Shown here piece after piece: positions 16,042-23,563 of a stretch of 30,820 bases of DNA. Position 1 is the first letter of the stretch; every line of letters starts with the position of its first letter. The translations under genes were made by a program, and so were the position numbers. The stretch covers positions 1 through 30,820 of the forward strand of contig CACZPA010000089.1 of NCBI GenBank assembly GCA_902782895.1, read 5' to 3'. The notes under the pieces were generated by a model that searched no databases, was not told the origin of the DNA, and worked only from the letters and a program-made list of their open reading frames with translations. The DNA comes from an uncultured Eubacteriales bacterium (GTDB lineage Bacteria; Bacillota; Clostridia; Lachnospirales; Bianqueaceae).

Positions 16042-16572
16042 TTACTGAAACTGGCGGATCGCGAGGTGACAGTAATGTCCAAGGCAGTCGAGCCTGCGCG
16101 CGAATTCAGGAATCGTCAGATTGCTTTCGCCGGACAATTGGCGGAGAATCAGATTCATCGCCCCGGGAAAAACAAATTCAAAGACATATTCCAGATCCTG
16201 ACGCTTATAATGCGGGAATTCTTTCTGCCATTCCACAAGGACGCCTGGCCGCACCATTTCTTTAATCCGCTCGGTAAACTGCGGAGCGCCGTTGCGGCCG
16301 AAGAGGACCAGGCTGAGCTCCCGGTTGGACAATATAGCTTCAAAAAGCTTGGCAAGCTGGTCAGGATTGTCGTCCTTCAGATAATGACTCATGAAGGACA
16401 TTTTTTCTTGGATAAAATCCTCTTCGATCTCTTTCAGCACTATGTCTGGCTTCCGATCGAATGGGAAGGCGAGAAGCCGGTGATCCGCTGGCAGGATGAA
16501 TGGTTTTAATGCTTTGTTGCTGAATACCTGCCGGGAAGCGGAGATCGCCGGCTTAGATTCTAAGAGAGACAT
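16042..16572 (-). CDS. TetR/AcrR-like regulator with eroded N-terminal DNA-binding domain
   Basis: The 176-aa product keeps a TetR-type C-terminal ligand domain (about residues 50-165): EIEEDFIQEKMSF, then SLVLFGRNGAPQFTERIKEMV, close to the common LGKNGDPxFxxKIKE pattern. The first 45 residues do not form a helix-turn-helix. They begin like a TetR start (SASRQVFSNKAL) and rejoin at FDRKPDIV, but about 13 residues are missing. In another frame the same DNA reads CQRITGFSPS, resembling a TetR recognition-helix segment. A small deletion with frame changes therefore seems to have destroyed the HTH while leaving the frame open. A strong GGAG site 7 nt before the ATG means a protein may still be made, perhaps as a headless dimer partner. 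It could equally be a pseudogene. Confidence 0.6.
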   Translation of the reverse strand: MSLLESKPAISASRQVFSNKALKPFILPADHRLLAFPFDRKPDIVLKEIEEDFIQEKMSFMSHYLKDDNPDQLAKLFEAILSNRELSLVLFGRNGAPQFTERIKEMVRPGVLVEWQKEFPHYKRQDLEYVFEFVFPGAMNLILRQLSGESNLTIPEFARRLDCLGHYCHLAIRQFQ

Positions 16573-16624
16573 GGTTTTTCTCCTTTAAGTAAACACAGGA
16601 GTCTCTGCAAACGCGCTGGATAGA

Positions 16625-17101
16625 TTATGACTCTTTGACTTTCTTGCCGCTGATGTGCTCCGGTGTGAGGGCAAACATGAGCGTGCGCGGGCCGGAACGG
16701 TCGATCTCCTTCTGAATATAGGCTTCGTCGTCTGTGAATTTGTGGCTCAGCTCGGCGGAGATGCGGTAGATGGTCTCCCGGTCTTCGATGAATTCGACCT
16801 TGCCGAATACAATGACGGATTTGAAGTGAAGCGGCCAGTCGTCGCCGATGCGGGTGCCCTGGTCGTAAACGCAGTATGAAACCTTGTTGCTGGCCTTCAT
16901 GGCGTCGATCTTATGTCCCTGCATCCCGCTGTGAAAATAGATTTTGCCGTCTTCTTCATTATAAAAATGATTGATCGGCATACCGTACGGATAACCGTCG
17001 TCACCGAGGACGGACAGAACGCCGCGCAGCTCTTTCTTCAGGATTTCAATGCATTCCTCCTCGGAAAGCGCCTGTTTATATCGAAGCATTTCTCTGAACA
17101 T
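16625..17101 (-). CDS. Pyridoxamine 5'-phosphate oxidase-family (NimA-like) flavoprotein
   Basis: The 158-aa product has the split beta-barrel pattern of PPOX/Nim proteins: MFREMLRYKQALSEEECIEIL, then RGVLSVLGDDGYPYGMPINHFYNEEDGKIYFHSGMQGHKIDAMKASNKVSY, the common FMN-binding strand set with the HKIDAMK loop. Such proteins bind FMN or related cofactors and reduce small molecules; some give nitroimidazole tolerance. GGAGG lies 7 nt before the ATG. The TetR-like remnant follows 52 bp downstream on the same strand and may once have regulated the pair or the convergent MATE gene. A possible promoter (TTGCTT, 15 bp, TATAAA on the minus strand near 17160-17190) is weak. Confidence 0.88.
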   Translation of the reverse strand: MFREMLRYKQALSEEECIEILKKELRGVLSVLGDDGYPYGMPINHFYNEEDGKIYFHSGMQGHKIDAMKASNKVSYCVYDQGTRIGDDWPLHFKSVIVFGKVEFIEDRETIYRISAELSHKFTDDEAYIQKEIDRSGPRTLMFALTPEHISGKKVKES

Positions 17102-17123
17102 AATGTACCTCCAATATCGTAAT

Positions 17124-17151
17124 ACCGGTCCGGAATCCGAGCCGGTTTTTT
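17124..17151 (+). terminator. Possible terminator of plus-strand read-through
   Basis: ACCGGT and GCCGGT pair around CGG-AAT-CCG with one mismatch, followed by TTTTTT. No plus-strand gene ends just before it; it could stop read-through from the MATE gene that runs antisense across the two minus-strand genes. It also lies in the 5' leader of the flavoprotein gene. Confidence 0.4.
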
Positions 17152-17214
17152 ATATTTTATAGAATTGCGCGGCAAAAAGCAAGCCAGGATCGTAGACGGA
17201 TGTGCCGGCGATCC

Positions 17215-17243
17215 TTGCACTGACAAGCATTATCTGTTATACT
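17215..17243 (+). promoter_or_regulatory. Promoter of the amidohydrolase-AraC unit
   Basis: TTGCAC (17215-17220), 17-bp spacer and TATACT (17238-17243) with TGT just before the -10. Downstream at 17254-17272 the text ATGCAAAGCGTTTTGTAAC is partly palindromic and could be an operator close to the transcription start. Confidence 0.7.
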
Positions 17244-17282
17244 GCACATAATGCAAAGCGTTTTGTAACAGGAGGACATACC

Positions 17283-18446
17283 ATGTTTGATTTCACCAAT
17301 ATACCTTTTTTTGACAATCATACCCATCGGATCAATGTGCAGAACCGGGAGATCACGCCGCTTGAGCTGGCGATCGCTTTTGTTCACGGCTGGGGGCCGT
17401 TGTATCCTGCGGACAAGCCGCTTGGCGCGTCCGCTGAGGTGGAGAACTGTACGCCGGAATATGCCTATCATGTGATGAATATGGGCGTCGTGAAGGTCCT
17501 GATCAACCGCCTCGCGATGAAATACGGCTGCGCGGCGGACGCGGAGGCCGTTGTCGCGGAGCGCAACCGCCGGACGATGGCGGACGGCTACAGCTACGCG
17601 AAATCGCTGTACGAGGAGGCGAAAATCATCGGAGAGGTGGTCGACGACGGCGCGCCTTTCGGCAGCCCGGAGCTTGCCTGCTTCCCGACCAAGATATATC
17701 GCCTGTTCCAGATGGACCCCTTCGTCCGTTCACTCCTCAAGAGCACATCGACGTTTGAAGAGATGAAGGCGGCCTTTGATGCGGGCGTGCGCGAACGGCT
17801 TGCCGAGGGCTTTATCGGCATCAAGAGCCATGTGCTGGAGCTGTGCACGCGCCCGCCCCGTATTGTTGAGGACAGCGAGGCGGCAGACTGCTTTGAAGCG
17901 GCACAGGCAGGGGACCAGGCGGCCTTTGAGACCGTCTATCTCGCGCTTTTCGAACACGTGCTGACACTGACGCAGGAGCTTGATTTCACCGTGCACATCC
18001 ATACGGGCTGCACCGGTAACCCGAACGATCTGAAAACGCGCACGGATCCGTACGCGATGGAGCCGGTCCTGCGCGACCACCGTTACTATGCCGCGCATAT
18101 TGTTTTCCTGCATGGGAATCCGCCTGATTTCGGCCATGACGCGTGGGTCTGTCATGCTTATCCGAACGTATGGATGGACCTTGGCTGGTCGCTGCCCTGG
18201 CTTTCGATGAACATGGAATCAATCCTCGAGGAGGTACTTTCCATGGCGCCGCATTCCAAGATCATGCTCGGGACGGGTCAGCACGACCACGCTGAAATGT
18301 CCTGGCTTGCGGCTTCCGTCGCCAGATCCGCACTCGCGAACGTGATGGAGAGGCAGGTGCAGCGCGGACTGCTTTCCAGAGAACAGGCCGTCGAGACGGC
18401 TGAACAGCTCCTTTACAAGAACGCATTACGGCTTTACAGGATCTAA
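17283..18446 (+). CDS. Amidohydrolase-family (amidohydrolase_2-like) protein
   Basis: The 387-aa product starts with IPFFDNHTHRI, an N-terminal HxH metal motif on strand 1 of a TIM barrel. Later conserved sites are the GIKSH lysine/histidine segment (about 177-181), DFTVHIHTGC (metal/substrate histidines), IVFLHGN and the late MLGTGQHDHAEM, where family members place the catalytic aspartate. This matches amidohydrolase_2 hydrolases and decarboxylases. GGAGGA precedes the ATG by 6 nt; the upstream in-frame GTG at 17202 lies before the promoter and is rejected. The gene is cotranscribed with the AraC-GH39 regulator, 3 bp downstream. Acting on an acid or lactone released from the glycosides of this locus is a reasonable guess but the substrate is unknown. 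Confidence 0.8.
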   Translation: MFDFTNIPFFDNHTHRINVQNREITPLELAIAFVHGWGPLYPADKPLGASAEVENCTPEYAYHVMNMGVVKVLINRLAMKYGCAADAEAVVAERNRRTMADGYSYAKSLYEEAKIIGEVVDDGAPFGSPELACFPTKIYRLFQMDPFVRSLLKSTSTFEEMKAAFDAGVRERLAEGFIGIKSHVLELCTRPPRIVEDSEAADCFEAAQAGDQAAFETVYLALFEHVLTLTQELDFTVHIHTGCTGNPNDLKTRTDPYAMEPVLRDHRYYAAHIVFLHGNPPDFGHDAWVCHAYPNVWMDLGWSLPWLSMNMESILEEVLSMAPHSKIMLGTGQHDHAEMSWLAASVARSALANVMERQVQRGLLSREQAVETAEQLLYKNALRLYRI

Positions 18447-18449
18447 GCC

Positions 18450-20825
18450 ATGGAACCGCAATTTGATTTCCGGTTGGTTCGTAAGGACATCCGTCTGACC
18501 GAAAGCATGGAGGAAATCCGGATCCTTTTTGTAGTCGACGGAAGATGCCGCGTGCAGGGACAGGACAGGAAGCTTTATCTGGAGAAGTCGGATTATCTGC
18601 TCATCAATGTGCTGGAAGAGGTCAGCGTCTATCCGGATCCGGATTCGCTGCTGGCCGTTCTTTCGCTGCCGTATTTTGAACTGCTGCAGGCAGCGGACAG
18701 GATATCGGTACGTTTCGACTGCTGCAGCCTGGACGGGAAACAGCAGAAGTACACCGAAATGTTTTCCCTGCTGCAGGATCTTCTGATGTGTTTTGTCGAA
18801 GATCAGCACGCGGAGCGCCTTAAAGCCGTGGGGCTGTACTATCTCCTGCTTTCGCATCTTGTCCTGAATTTTTCCCGTATCACGAATTCCGCAAAGCAAA
18901 GCGAAGGGCAGGAGGACAAGATCAACGCGATCATGCAGTATGTCTGGGCAAACTATGGACAGGAAATCAGCATGACCCGGATTGCCGAGAAAGTTTATCT
19001 CTCCCGCTCGGCGGCTTCGCGGCTTTTTAAGCAGGCAACCGGCGAGAAGTTCCCGGATTATCTGAAGAAGCTTCGTATGGCCGCCGTGCGTCGTGCGCTG
19101 GAAGGGACGGATCTGTCCATCACGCAGATCGCATTGGAAAACGGCTTCTCTTCGCCGTCTGTTCTGAACCGGACATTCCGTGAGAAGACGGGCATGTCCC
19201 CATCCGAATACCGCAAAGCACATCGAAAAGGGGCTTCGATAGACCCGCAGGAGCAGGCTGACCGCGAACAGGTCCGCAAGATTCTGGGGACGAATCAGGA
19301 GCTCGGGCTGGAGGGCAAGGAGGAGGTCCATACCGAGACAATCCGTCTGGAGGAAGCGGTGCAGTGGGAGCCGTGGAATAACCGTCTTCTGAACGTCGGC
19401 AGTTTTTCCAGATTGCTGTCCGCGCGGATGCAGCAGCAGATCGCTTTTCTTGTGGAGCGGCTGAATATCGAGTACCTGCGGATCTGGAATCCTTTTGCTC
19501 CGGACATGCTTGTGCTGGGAGAGGAGCGGGGACGGTACAATTTCGCCATTCTGGACGAGGTGCTGGATTTCTGCGCCGATCACAAGGTTAAAGTGTTTAT
19601 CGATCTGACACCGCGCCGCGAGCGGAATATGGTCAGTGAAACACGGGAGATCAGCGCGAGCTCCAGCCTGGAGTACTTTCAATCGCCAAAAGACTGGCTG
19701 AACGCGGTCCGCGCGTTCGCCGCGCATCTGAAGACCCGCTATCAGGAGCAGACGGTGAATGGATGGATTTTAGAGATTACTTTCTCCCTCAACGATGTTC
19801 CCTATTATCAGGAAGGTGGATATTCAACTCACACGGCGTGGGATCAGACGTATCAAGTGATTAAGGAAGCTCTCCCTAAGATCCGCGTCGCAGGTCCCGG
19901 ATATATTCCAGGCAGCAATCCGGTGCAGGATGAAGAGCAGGTGCGGCAATTCCTATCCGGCTGCGCGCATCAGCCGGATGTATTCACCGTGTTGAGCTTC
20001 CCTTATAGAATGGATGGAGAAAACGTCTATCAGCAGGCGCTGACCAAGAACGCTTCCCGGAATACTTACCTGCAGCAGACGGGCCGGATTCGCGAAATCC
20101 TGCAGGAATGCGGGTTCCAAGGCGAATTCTGGGTTACGGAATGCGGAATCAGCCTTACGAACCGCAACTATATCCAGGACAGCTGTTACCGCGGCGCTAC
20201 GATGCTGGAACAGATGCTGGAGGGACGATCGGCAGCCGATGCGATCGGAATCTTCTATGGCTCGGATCTGGTCGGTGCTTTCTCGGACGCGGCAGCGGAA
20301 GTCTGCGGCAGCGGAGGACTGCTTACCCGCAGTGGCATCCGCAAACCGGTCTACTATGCGTACCGTTTCCTACGGCAGCTGGGGGATCAGCTCATGCTGC
20401 TGACAGGTTCCTGCTGCGCGACATGTTTCCATCCCGGAGACATCCGGATCGTCTGCTGGAACCGCAAGAACCTGGGCCCGCAGTACTATACCCGCCAGGA
20501 AAACGCTTCCCGGCCGGAGGAGATCGGAGAGATGATGGATAATCTTGATCCCTATGTGATGGAGCTGAAAGTATCCGGGCTGGAAGAGGGACAGAAATAC
20601 AGGATCCGGCAGCGGATCATGAATGAGGAAAGCGGCAGTGTCCTGCATAAATGGATGAAGCTCGGCGGAAGTCAGACGCTCAGCCGCGATGATCTGGAAT
20701 ACCTGTACCAGACGTGCACGCCGGAAGTTGTCTCGGAGGAGCGGATCGCAGAGAGCGGCCTGATGCGGATCTTTTTCCGTATGGCGCCCAACGAGATGCG
20801 GATGCTCCAGATTACAAAAGAATAA
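18450..20825 (+). CDS. AraC-family regulator fused to a GH39-like domain
   Basis: The 791-aa product has three parts. Residues 1-150 resemble a cupin-type AraC sensor (LYLEKSDYLLINVLEEVSVYPDPDSLLAVLSL). Residues about 156-256 are a complete double HTH of AraC type (MTRIAEKVYLSRSAASRLFKQATG; ITQIALENGFSSPSVLNRTFREKTGMSPSEYRK). Residues about 296-650 follow a GH39 beta-xylosidase barrel (YLRIWNPF; NGWILEITFSLND; FWVTECG). The nucleophile glutamate seems kept at E564, but the WNEP acid/base motif reads ITFSLN, with S446 at the catalytic position. The domain is therefore probably not a working glycosidase and may sense a glycoside. It lies between the amidohydrolase and the C-glycoside genes, which it probably controls. 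A C-terminal strand domain follows the barrel. It starts 3 bp after the preceding stop with no clear ribosome site, so coupling is likely. Confidence 0.85.
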   Translation: MEPQFDFRLVRKDIRLTESMEEIRILFVVDGRCRVQGQDRKLYLEKSDYLLINVLEEVSVYPDPDSLLAVLSLPYFELLQAADRISVRFDCCSLDGKQQKYTEMFSLLQDLLMCFVEDQHAERLKAVGLYYLLLSHLVLNFSRITNSAKQSEGQEDKINAIMQYVWANYGQEISMTRIAEKVYLSRSAASRLFKQATGEKFPDYLKKLRMAAVRRALEGTDLSITQIALENGFSSPSVLNRTFREKTGMSPSEYRKAHRKGASIDPQEQADREQVRKILGTNQELGLEGKEEVHTETIRLEEAVQWEPWNNRLLNVGSFSRLLSARMQQQIAFLVERLNIEYLRIWNPFAPDMLVLGEERGRYNFAILDEVLDFCADHKVKVFIDLTPRRERNMVSETREISASSSLEYFQSPKDWLNAVRAFAAHLKTRYQEQTVNGWILEITFSLNDVPYYQEGGYSTHTAWDQTYQVIKEALPKIRVAGPGYIPGSNPVQDEEQVRQFLSGCAHQPDVFTVLSFPYRMDGENVYQQALTKNASRNTYLQQTGRIREILQECGFQGEFWVTECGISLTNRNYIQDSCYRGATMLEQMLEGRSAADAIGIFYGSDLVGAFSDAAAEVCGSGGLLTRSGIRKPVYYAYRFLRQLGDQLMLLTGSCCATCFHPGDIRIVCWNRKNLGPQYYTRQENASRPEEIGEMMDNLDPYVMELKVSGLEEGQKYRIRQRIMNEESGSVLHKWMKLGGSQTLSRDDLEYLYQTCTPEVVSEERIAESGLMRIFFRMAPNEMRMLQITKE

Positions 20826-20854
20826 CGGGATATACGGCGGGATAACGCAAAAAG

Positions 20855-20886
20855 AAGAGCTGCGGACCATGATTCGCGGCTCTTTT
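20855..20886 (+). terminator. Terminator after the AraC-GH39 gene
   Basis: AAGAGC-GCG pairs with CGC-GCTCTT around a 10-nt loop, followed by TTTTT (20882-20886). It lies 30 bp after the stop codon and separates this unit from the next operon. Confidence 0.8.
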
Positions 20887-20903
20887 TGCATACGAACGGA
20901 ATA

Positions 20904-21009
20904 ATTTGCAAAACGTGCATATAAATCAGCGATACTCCATAAACTGGCACGAAATGCACAGAACTTCTGCCCGAAATGAAAGGCGGGCTTGCCTGACGGA
21001 TGTTAGAAT
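20904..21009 (+). promoter_or_regulatory. Promoter/operator region of the C-glycoside operon
   Basis: TGTTAGAAT (21001-21009) is an extended -10 with no clear -35. Upstream are the inverted words GTGCAT (20915-20920) and ATGCAC (20954-20959), and a second inverted repeat GCCCG/CGGGC within 20969-20988. A promoter without a good -35 and with inverted repeats in front suits activation by the adjacent AraC-type regulator. This is inference from layout. Confidence 0.45.
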
Positions 21010-21058
21010 GAGATCATCAAATCACCTGAAACCGTCCCTGAGGACAAAGGAGGAAACT

Positions 21059-22165
21059 ATGGATAAGTTAAAGATCGGTATCATCGGCTGCGGCGGAATC
21101 GCGAACCAGAAGCATCTGCCCTCTCTGAAGGCAAACGCTGACAAATGTGAAATCGTTGCTTTCTGCGATATTATCGAAGAGCGGGCCGTTAAGGCCTGCC
21201 AGGAATACGGCGCGCCCGGCGCCAAGGTTTATACCGACCATCAGGAGCTCCTGAAGGATCCGGAGATCGATGTTGTGCATGTCCTGACTCCGAACGTAGC
21301 ACATTGCGAGATCACCGTTCACGCTTTTGAGGCCGGCAAGCACGTTATGTGCGAGAAGCCCATGGCTGCCAATACCGCGGACGCGCAGAAGATGATTGAC
21401 GCGTGGAAGAAGAGCGGCAAGAAGTTTACGATCGGCTATCAGAACCGTTTCCGTCCCGAGGTTCAGAACCTGAAGAAAGCCTGCGAAGCCGGCGATCTCG
21501 GTGAGATTTACTACGGCAAGGCTCACGCGGTCCGCCGCCGCGCGGTTCCGACATGGGGCGTTTTCCCGAACAAGGCTCTGCAGGGCGGCGGTCCGCTGAT
21601 CGACATCGGAACGCACGCGCTGGATATGACCTTGTGGTGCATGGATAACTATGAGCCCGCGCGTGTTTCCGGGAGCGTTTTCTACAAGCTTGGACATCTG
21701 CAGCAGGCGACAGAGGGCAACCTCTTCGGACCCTGGGATCCCGAGACCTATGAAGTAGAGGATTCCGCAATGGGATTCATCGTCATGAAGGACGGAACCA
21801 CCATCAATCTGGAGGCTTCCTGGGCAATCAATATGTCCGAATCCAGAGAAGCATCCACGACGCTGTGCGGAACCAAGGCCGGCGCGGAGATTTTCTCCGG
21901 CATGAGCTATCCCGCTGACAAAATCGTCTACAACCGCGGACGTAATGGTCAGCTGATGGACGAGACACTTGCGGGCGGCGGCGCTGTCGCGTACTTCGAA
22001 GGCGGATCCGCGGCTCCCGGAGTGGTGGAGTGCAATCAGTGGCTCAAGGCGATCCTGGAGGACGGAGAGCCCGTTGTCAAGCCCGAGCAGGCATTCGTCG
22101 TCACACAGATTCTGGAAGCGATCTACAAGTCCGCTGAGACCGGCAAAGAAGTCGTTTTTGACTGA
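21059..22165 (+). CDS. Gfo/Idh/MocA-family oxidoreductase, DgpA-like by context
   Basis: The 368-aa product begins with the NAD-binding KIGIIGCGGIANQKHLPSL. CEKPMAANTADA carries the family's EKP lysine, and GGGPLIDIGTHALDMTLW holds the catalytic aspartate/histidine helix. The C-terminal half is the usual open beta-sheet. The start at 21059 is set by AAGGAGGAAACT directly before the ATG; the longer frame from 20906 overlaps the regulatory region. In known C-glycoside pathways a Gfo/Idh/MocA enzyme (DgpA) oxidises the 3-hydroxyl of the sugar so that the neighbouring alpha/beta deglycosidase can break the C-C bond. The deglycosidase alpha gene follows after 42 bp. The family is certain; the DgpA role rests on context. 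Confidence 0.88.
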   Translation: MDKLKIGIIGCGGIANQKHLPSLKANADKCEIVAFCDIIEERAVKACQEYGAPGAKVYTDHQELLKDPEIDVVHVLTPNVAHCEITVHAFEAGKHVMCEKPMAANTADAQKMIDAWKKSGKKFTIGYQNRFRPEVQNLKKACEAGDLGEIYYGKAHAVRRRAVPTWGVFPNKALQGGGPLIDIGTHALDMTLWCMDNYEPARVSGSVFYKLGHLQQATEGNLFGPWDPETYEVEDSAMGFIVMKDGTTINLEASWAINMSESREASTTLCGTKAGAEIFSGMSYPADKIVYNRGRNGQLMDETLAGGGAVAYFEGGSAAPGVVECNQWLKAILEDGEPVVKPEQAFVVTQILEAIYKSAETGKEVVFD

Positions 22166-22207
22166 TCATCGGCCGCTGTCTGACAGATCATACTGAGGGA
22201 GAAATAC

Positions 22208-23080
22208 ATGTATACATATAACAGAAAAGGCCCGAAGCGCGGAGTGGCTCTCTACAGCTACTCTGCGGAATTCGGACTGACCAAGACGCTGGAAGACTGT
22301 TTTGAAGACGTTCACGACATGGGTGCACACGGCATCGAGATCCTGGCCAATACCCATATCGAGAATTATCCCTATCCGTCGGATGAATGGGTGGAGAACT
22401 GGTTCAGACTCTGCGACAAGTACGAAGTGATCCCGGTAGAGTACGGTCACTGGATTGATTCTCATGCTGTACAGGGACGCGAGCTGACAACGGAAGAGAG
22501 TATCGAGATGCTCTGCCGCGACCTCCGCCTGGCGCACCGCCTCGGTTTTACCGTCATGCGGACCAAGATGCCCGTCATCAACGAGAAGCTGGAGCCGGTC
22601 ACCAATTGGAGAGAGATCATCAAAGGCGCTCTGCCGCTTGCCGAGCAGCTCAATCTCAGAATGTGCCCCGAGATTCATACACCATCCAACCTGAAGGGCG
22701 AGATGGTGCAGGAGTATGTGAAATTCATCGAAGAGACCGGGACCAGATACTTCGGCCTGAATATTGATTTCTCCGTCTTCCGTACACGCTTCAAAGAAGG
22801 CGAGTGGAAAGATCCCGCGTTCGCGCCGAATGTTCCGGAAGACATGATTCCGCTGCTTCCGTACATCTACTGCTGCCATGCCAAGTTCATCAACATGAGC
22901 GATGATTTCGAAGAGACGACGATTCCGTATCCGGAGATCGTGAAGATCCTGCAGGAGCACGGATGGGACGGATATCTTCTGTCCGAGTACGAAGGCGCCG
23001 ACAAGTATGACGATGGTTATGAAGTCGGCCAGACCCTGCGCAAGCAGCACATTATGCTGAAGCGCCTGATTGGAGATTGA
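22208..23080 (+). CDS. C-glycoside deglycosidase alpha-subunit-like TIM barrel (sugar phosphate isomerase/epimerase family)
   Basis: The 290-aa product is an AP-endonuclease-2/xylose-isomerase-like TIM barrel. Likely divalent-metal ligands are E155 in CPEIH, D187 in NIDFS, H224 in CCHAKF and E260 in LLSEYEG; H157 next to the first ligand could be the catalytic base. The gene directly after it encodes the small DUF6379-type partner, an arrangement found for DgpC/DgpB and DfgA/DfgB, in which the barrel carries the active site and the small subunit completes it. The predicted reaction is cleavage of the C-C bond of a 3-oxo-C-glycoside. GAGGGAG lies 8 nt before the ATG. A simple sugar epimerase is the alternative; the partner gene argues against it. 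Confidence 0.8.
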   Translation: MYTYNRKGPKRGVALYSYSAEFGLTKTLEDCFEDVHDMGAHGIEILANTHIENYPYPSDEWVENWFRLCDKYEVIPVEYGHWIDSHAVQGRELTTEESIEMLCRDLRLAHRLGFTVMRTKMPVINEKLEPVTNWREIIKGALPLAEQLNLRMCPEIHTPSNLKGEMVQEYVKFIEETGTRYFGLNIDFSVFRTRFKEGEWKDPAFAPNVPEDMIPLLPYIYCCHAKFINMSDDFEETTIPYPEIVKILQEHGWDGYLLSEYEGADKYDDGYEVGQTLRKQHIMLKRLIGD

Positions 23081-23084
23081 TATC

Positions 23085-23525
23085 ATGGAGAAACAAGTTA
23101 TTCAATCTGTCGGTTTCCGCAATATCCGTGAGAACGGAGAAATCACCGGATTCCAGTTCAAGATCCGCCTGCCGTACTATCGCGGCGTTTTCCTGTCGCA
23201 GCTCATGCCCGGCACGCTCTATGTGGACGGTGAGAAGTTCGATAAATCCGAGATTACCTGGTGTCTCAAAGGCGAGGAGTACTCCGTAGAGCAAATGAAG
23301 GACGATTTCAGAACGCACTGGACGCCTGTGGATCTGATGGTCCTGAAGGTCAGAAAGCCCGGCGGACTCGCGCAGGGGTATCATGACCTGAAGTACGGAT
23401 TCTGCTTTACCTCCAGCTATATGCCGCCTTTCCTGCAGTCCATGCTGGATCCGGACAAGGAGAGCATGGTATTCATGCCGGAATTCGGCAAGCATGTTAA
23501 CGAGCGCCGTCTGCTGATCGTCTGA
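23085..23525 (+). CDS. C-glycoside deglycosidase beta-subunit-like protein (DUF6379 type)
   Basis: The 146-aa product is almost all beta-strand: GFRNIRENGEITGFQFKIRLPYYRGVFLSQLMPGTLYVDGEKF, then a mid helix (VEQMKDDFRTHW), VDLMVLKVRKPGGLAQGYHDLKYGFCF and a late MPEFGKHVNERRLLIV. This matches the small beta subunit of C-glycoside deglycosidases in length, the G-F-R-N/I-x-G-F-Q-F opening, and its position 4 bp behind the alpha gene. The subunit caps the active site and is needed for activity in characterised pairs; it has no catalytic metal of its own. The start is the ATG at 23085 with GGAG 10 nt upstream inside the alpha gene; an in-frame TTG at 23070 is less likely. Cytoplasmic. Confidence 0.8.
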   Translation: MEKQVIQSVGFRNIRENGEITGFQFKIRLPYYRGVFLSQLMPGTLYVDGEKFDKSEITWCLKGEEYSVEQMKDDFRTHWTPVDLMVLKVRKPGGLAQGYHDLKYGFCFTSSYMPPFLQSMLDPDKESMVFMPEFGKHVNERRLLIV

Positions 23526-23563
23526 CCCGGCGGACAGCTTATTCACACGAAGGAGCAATAAAG

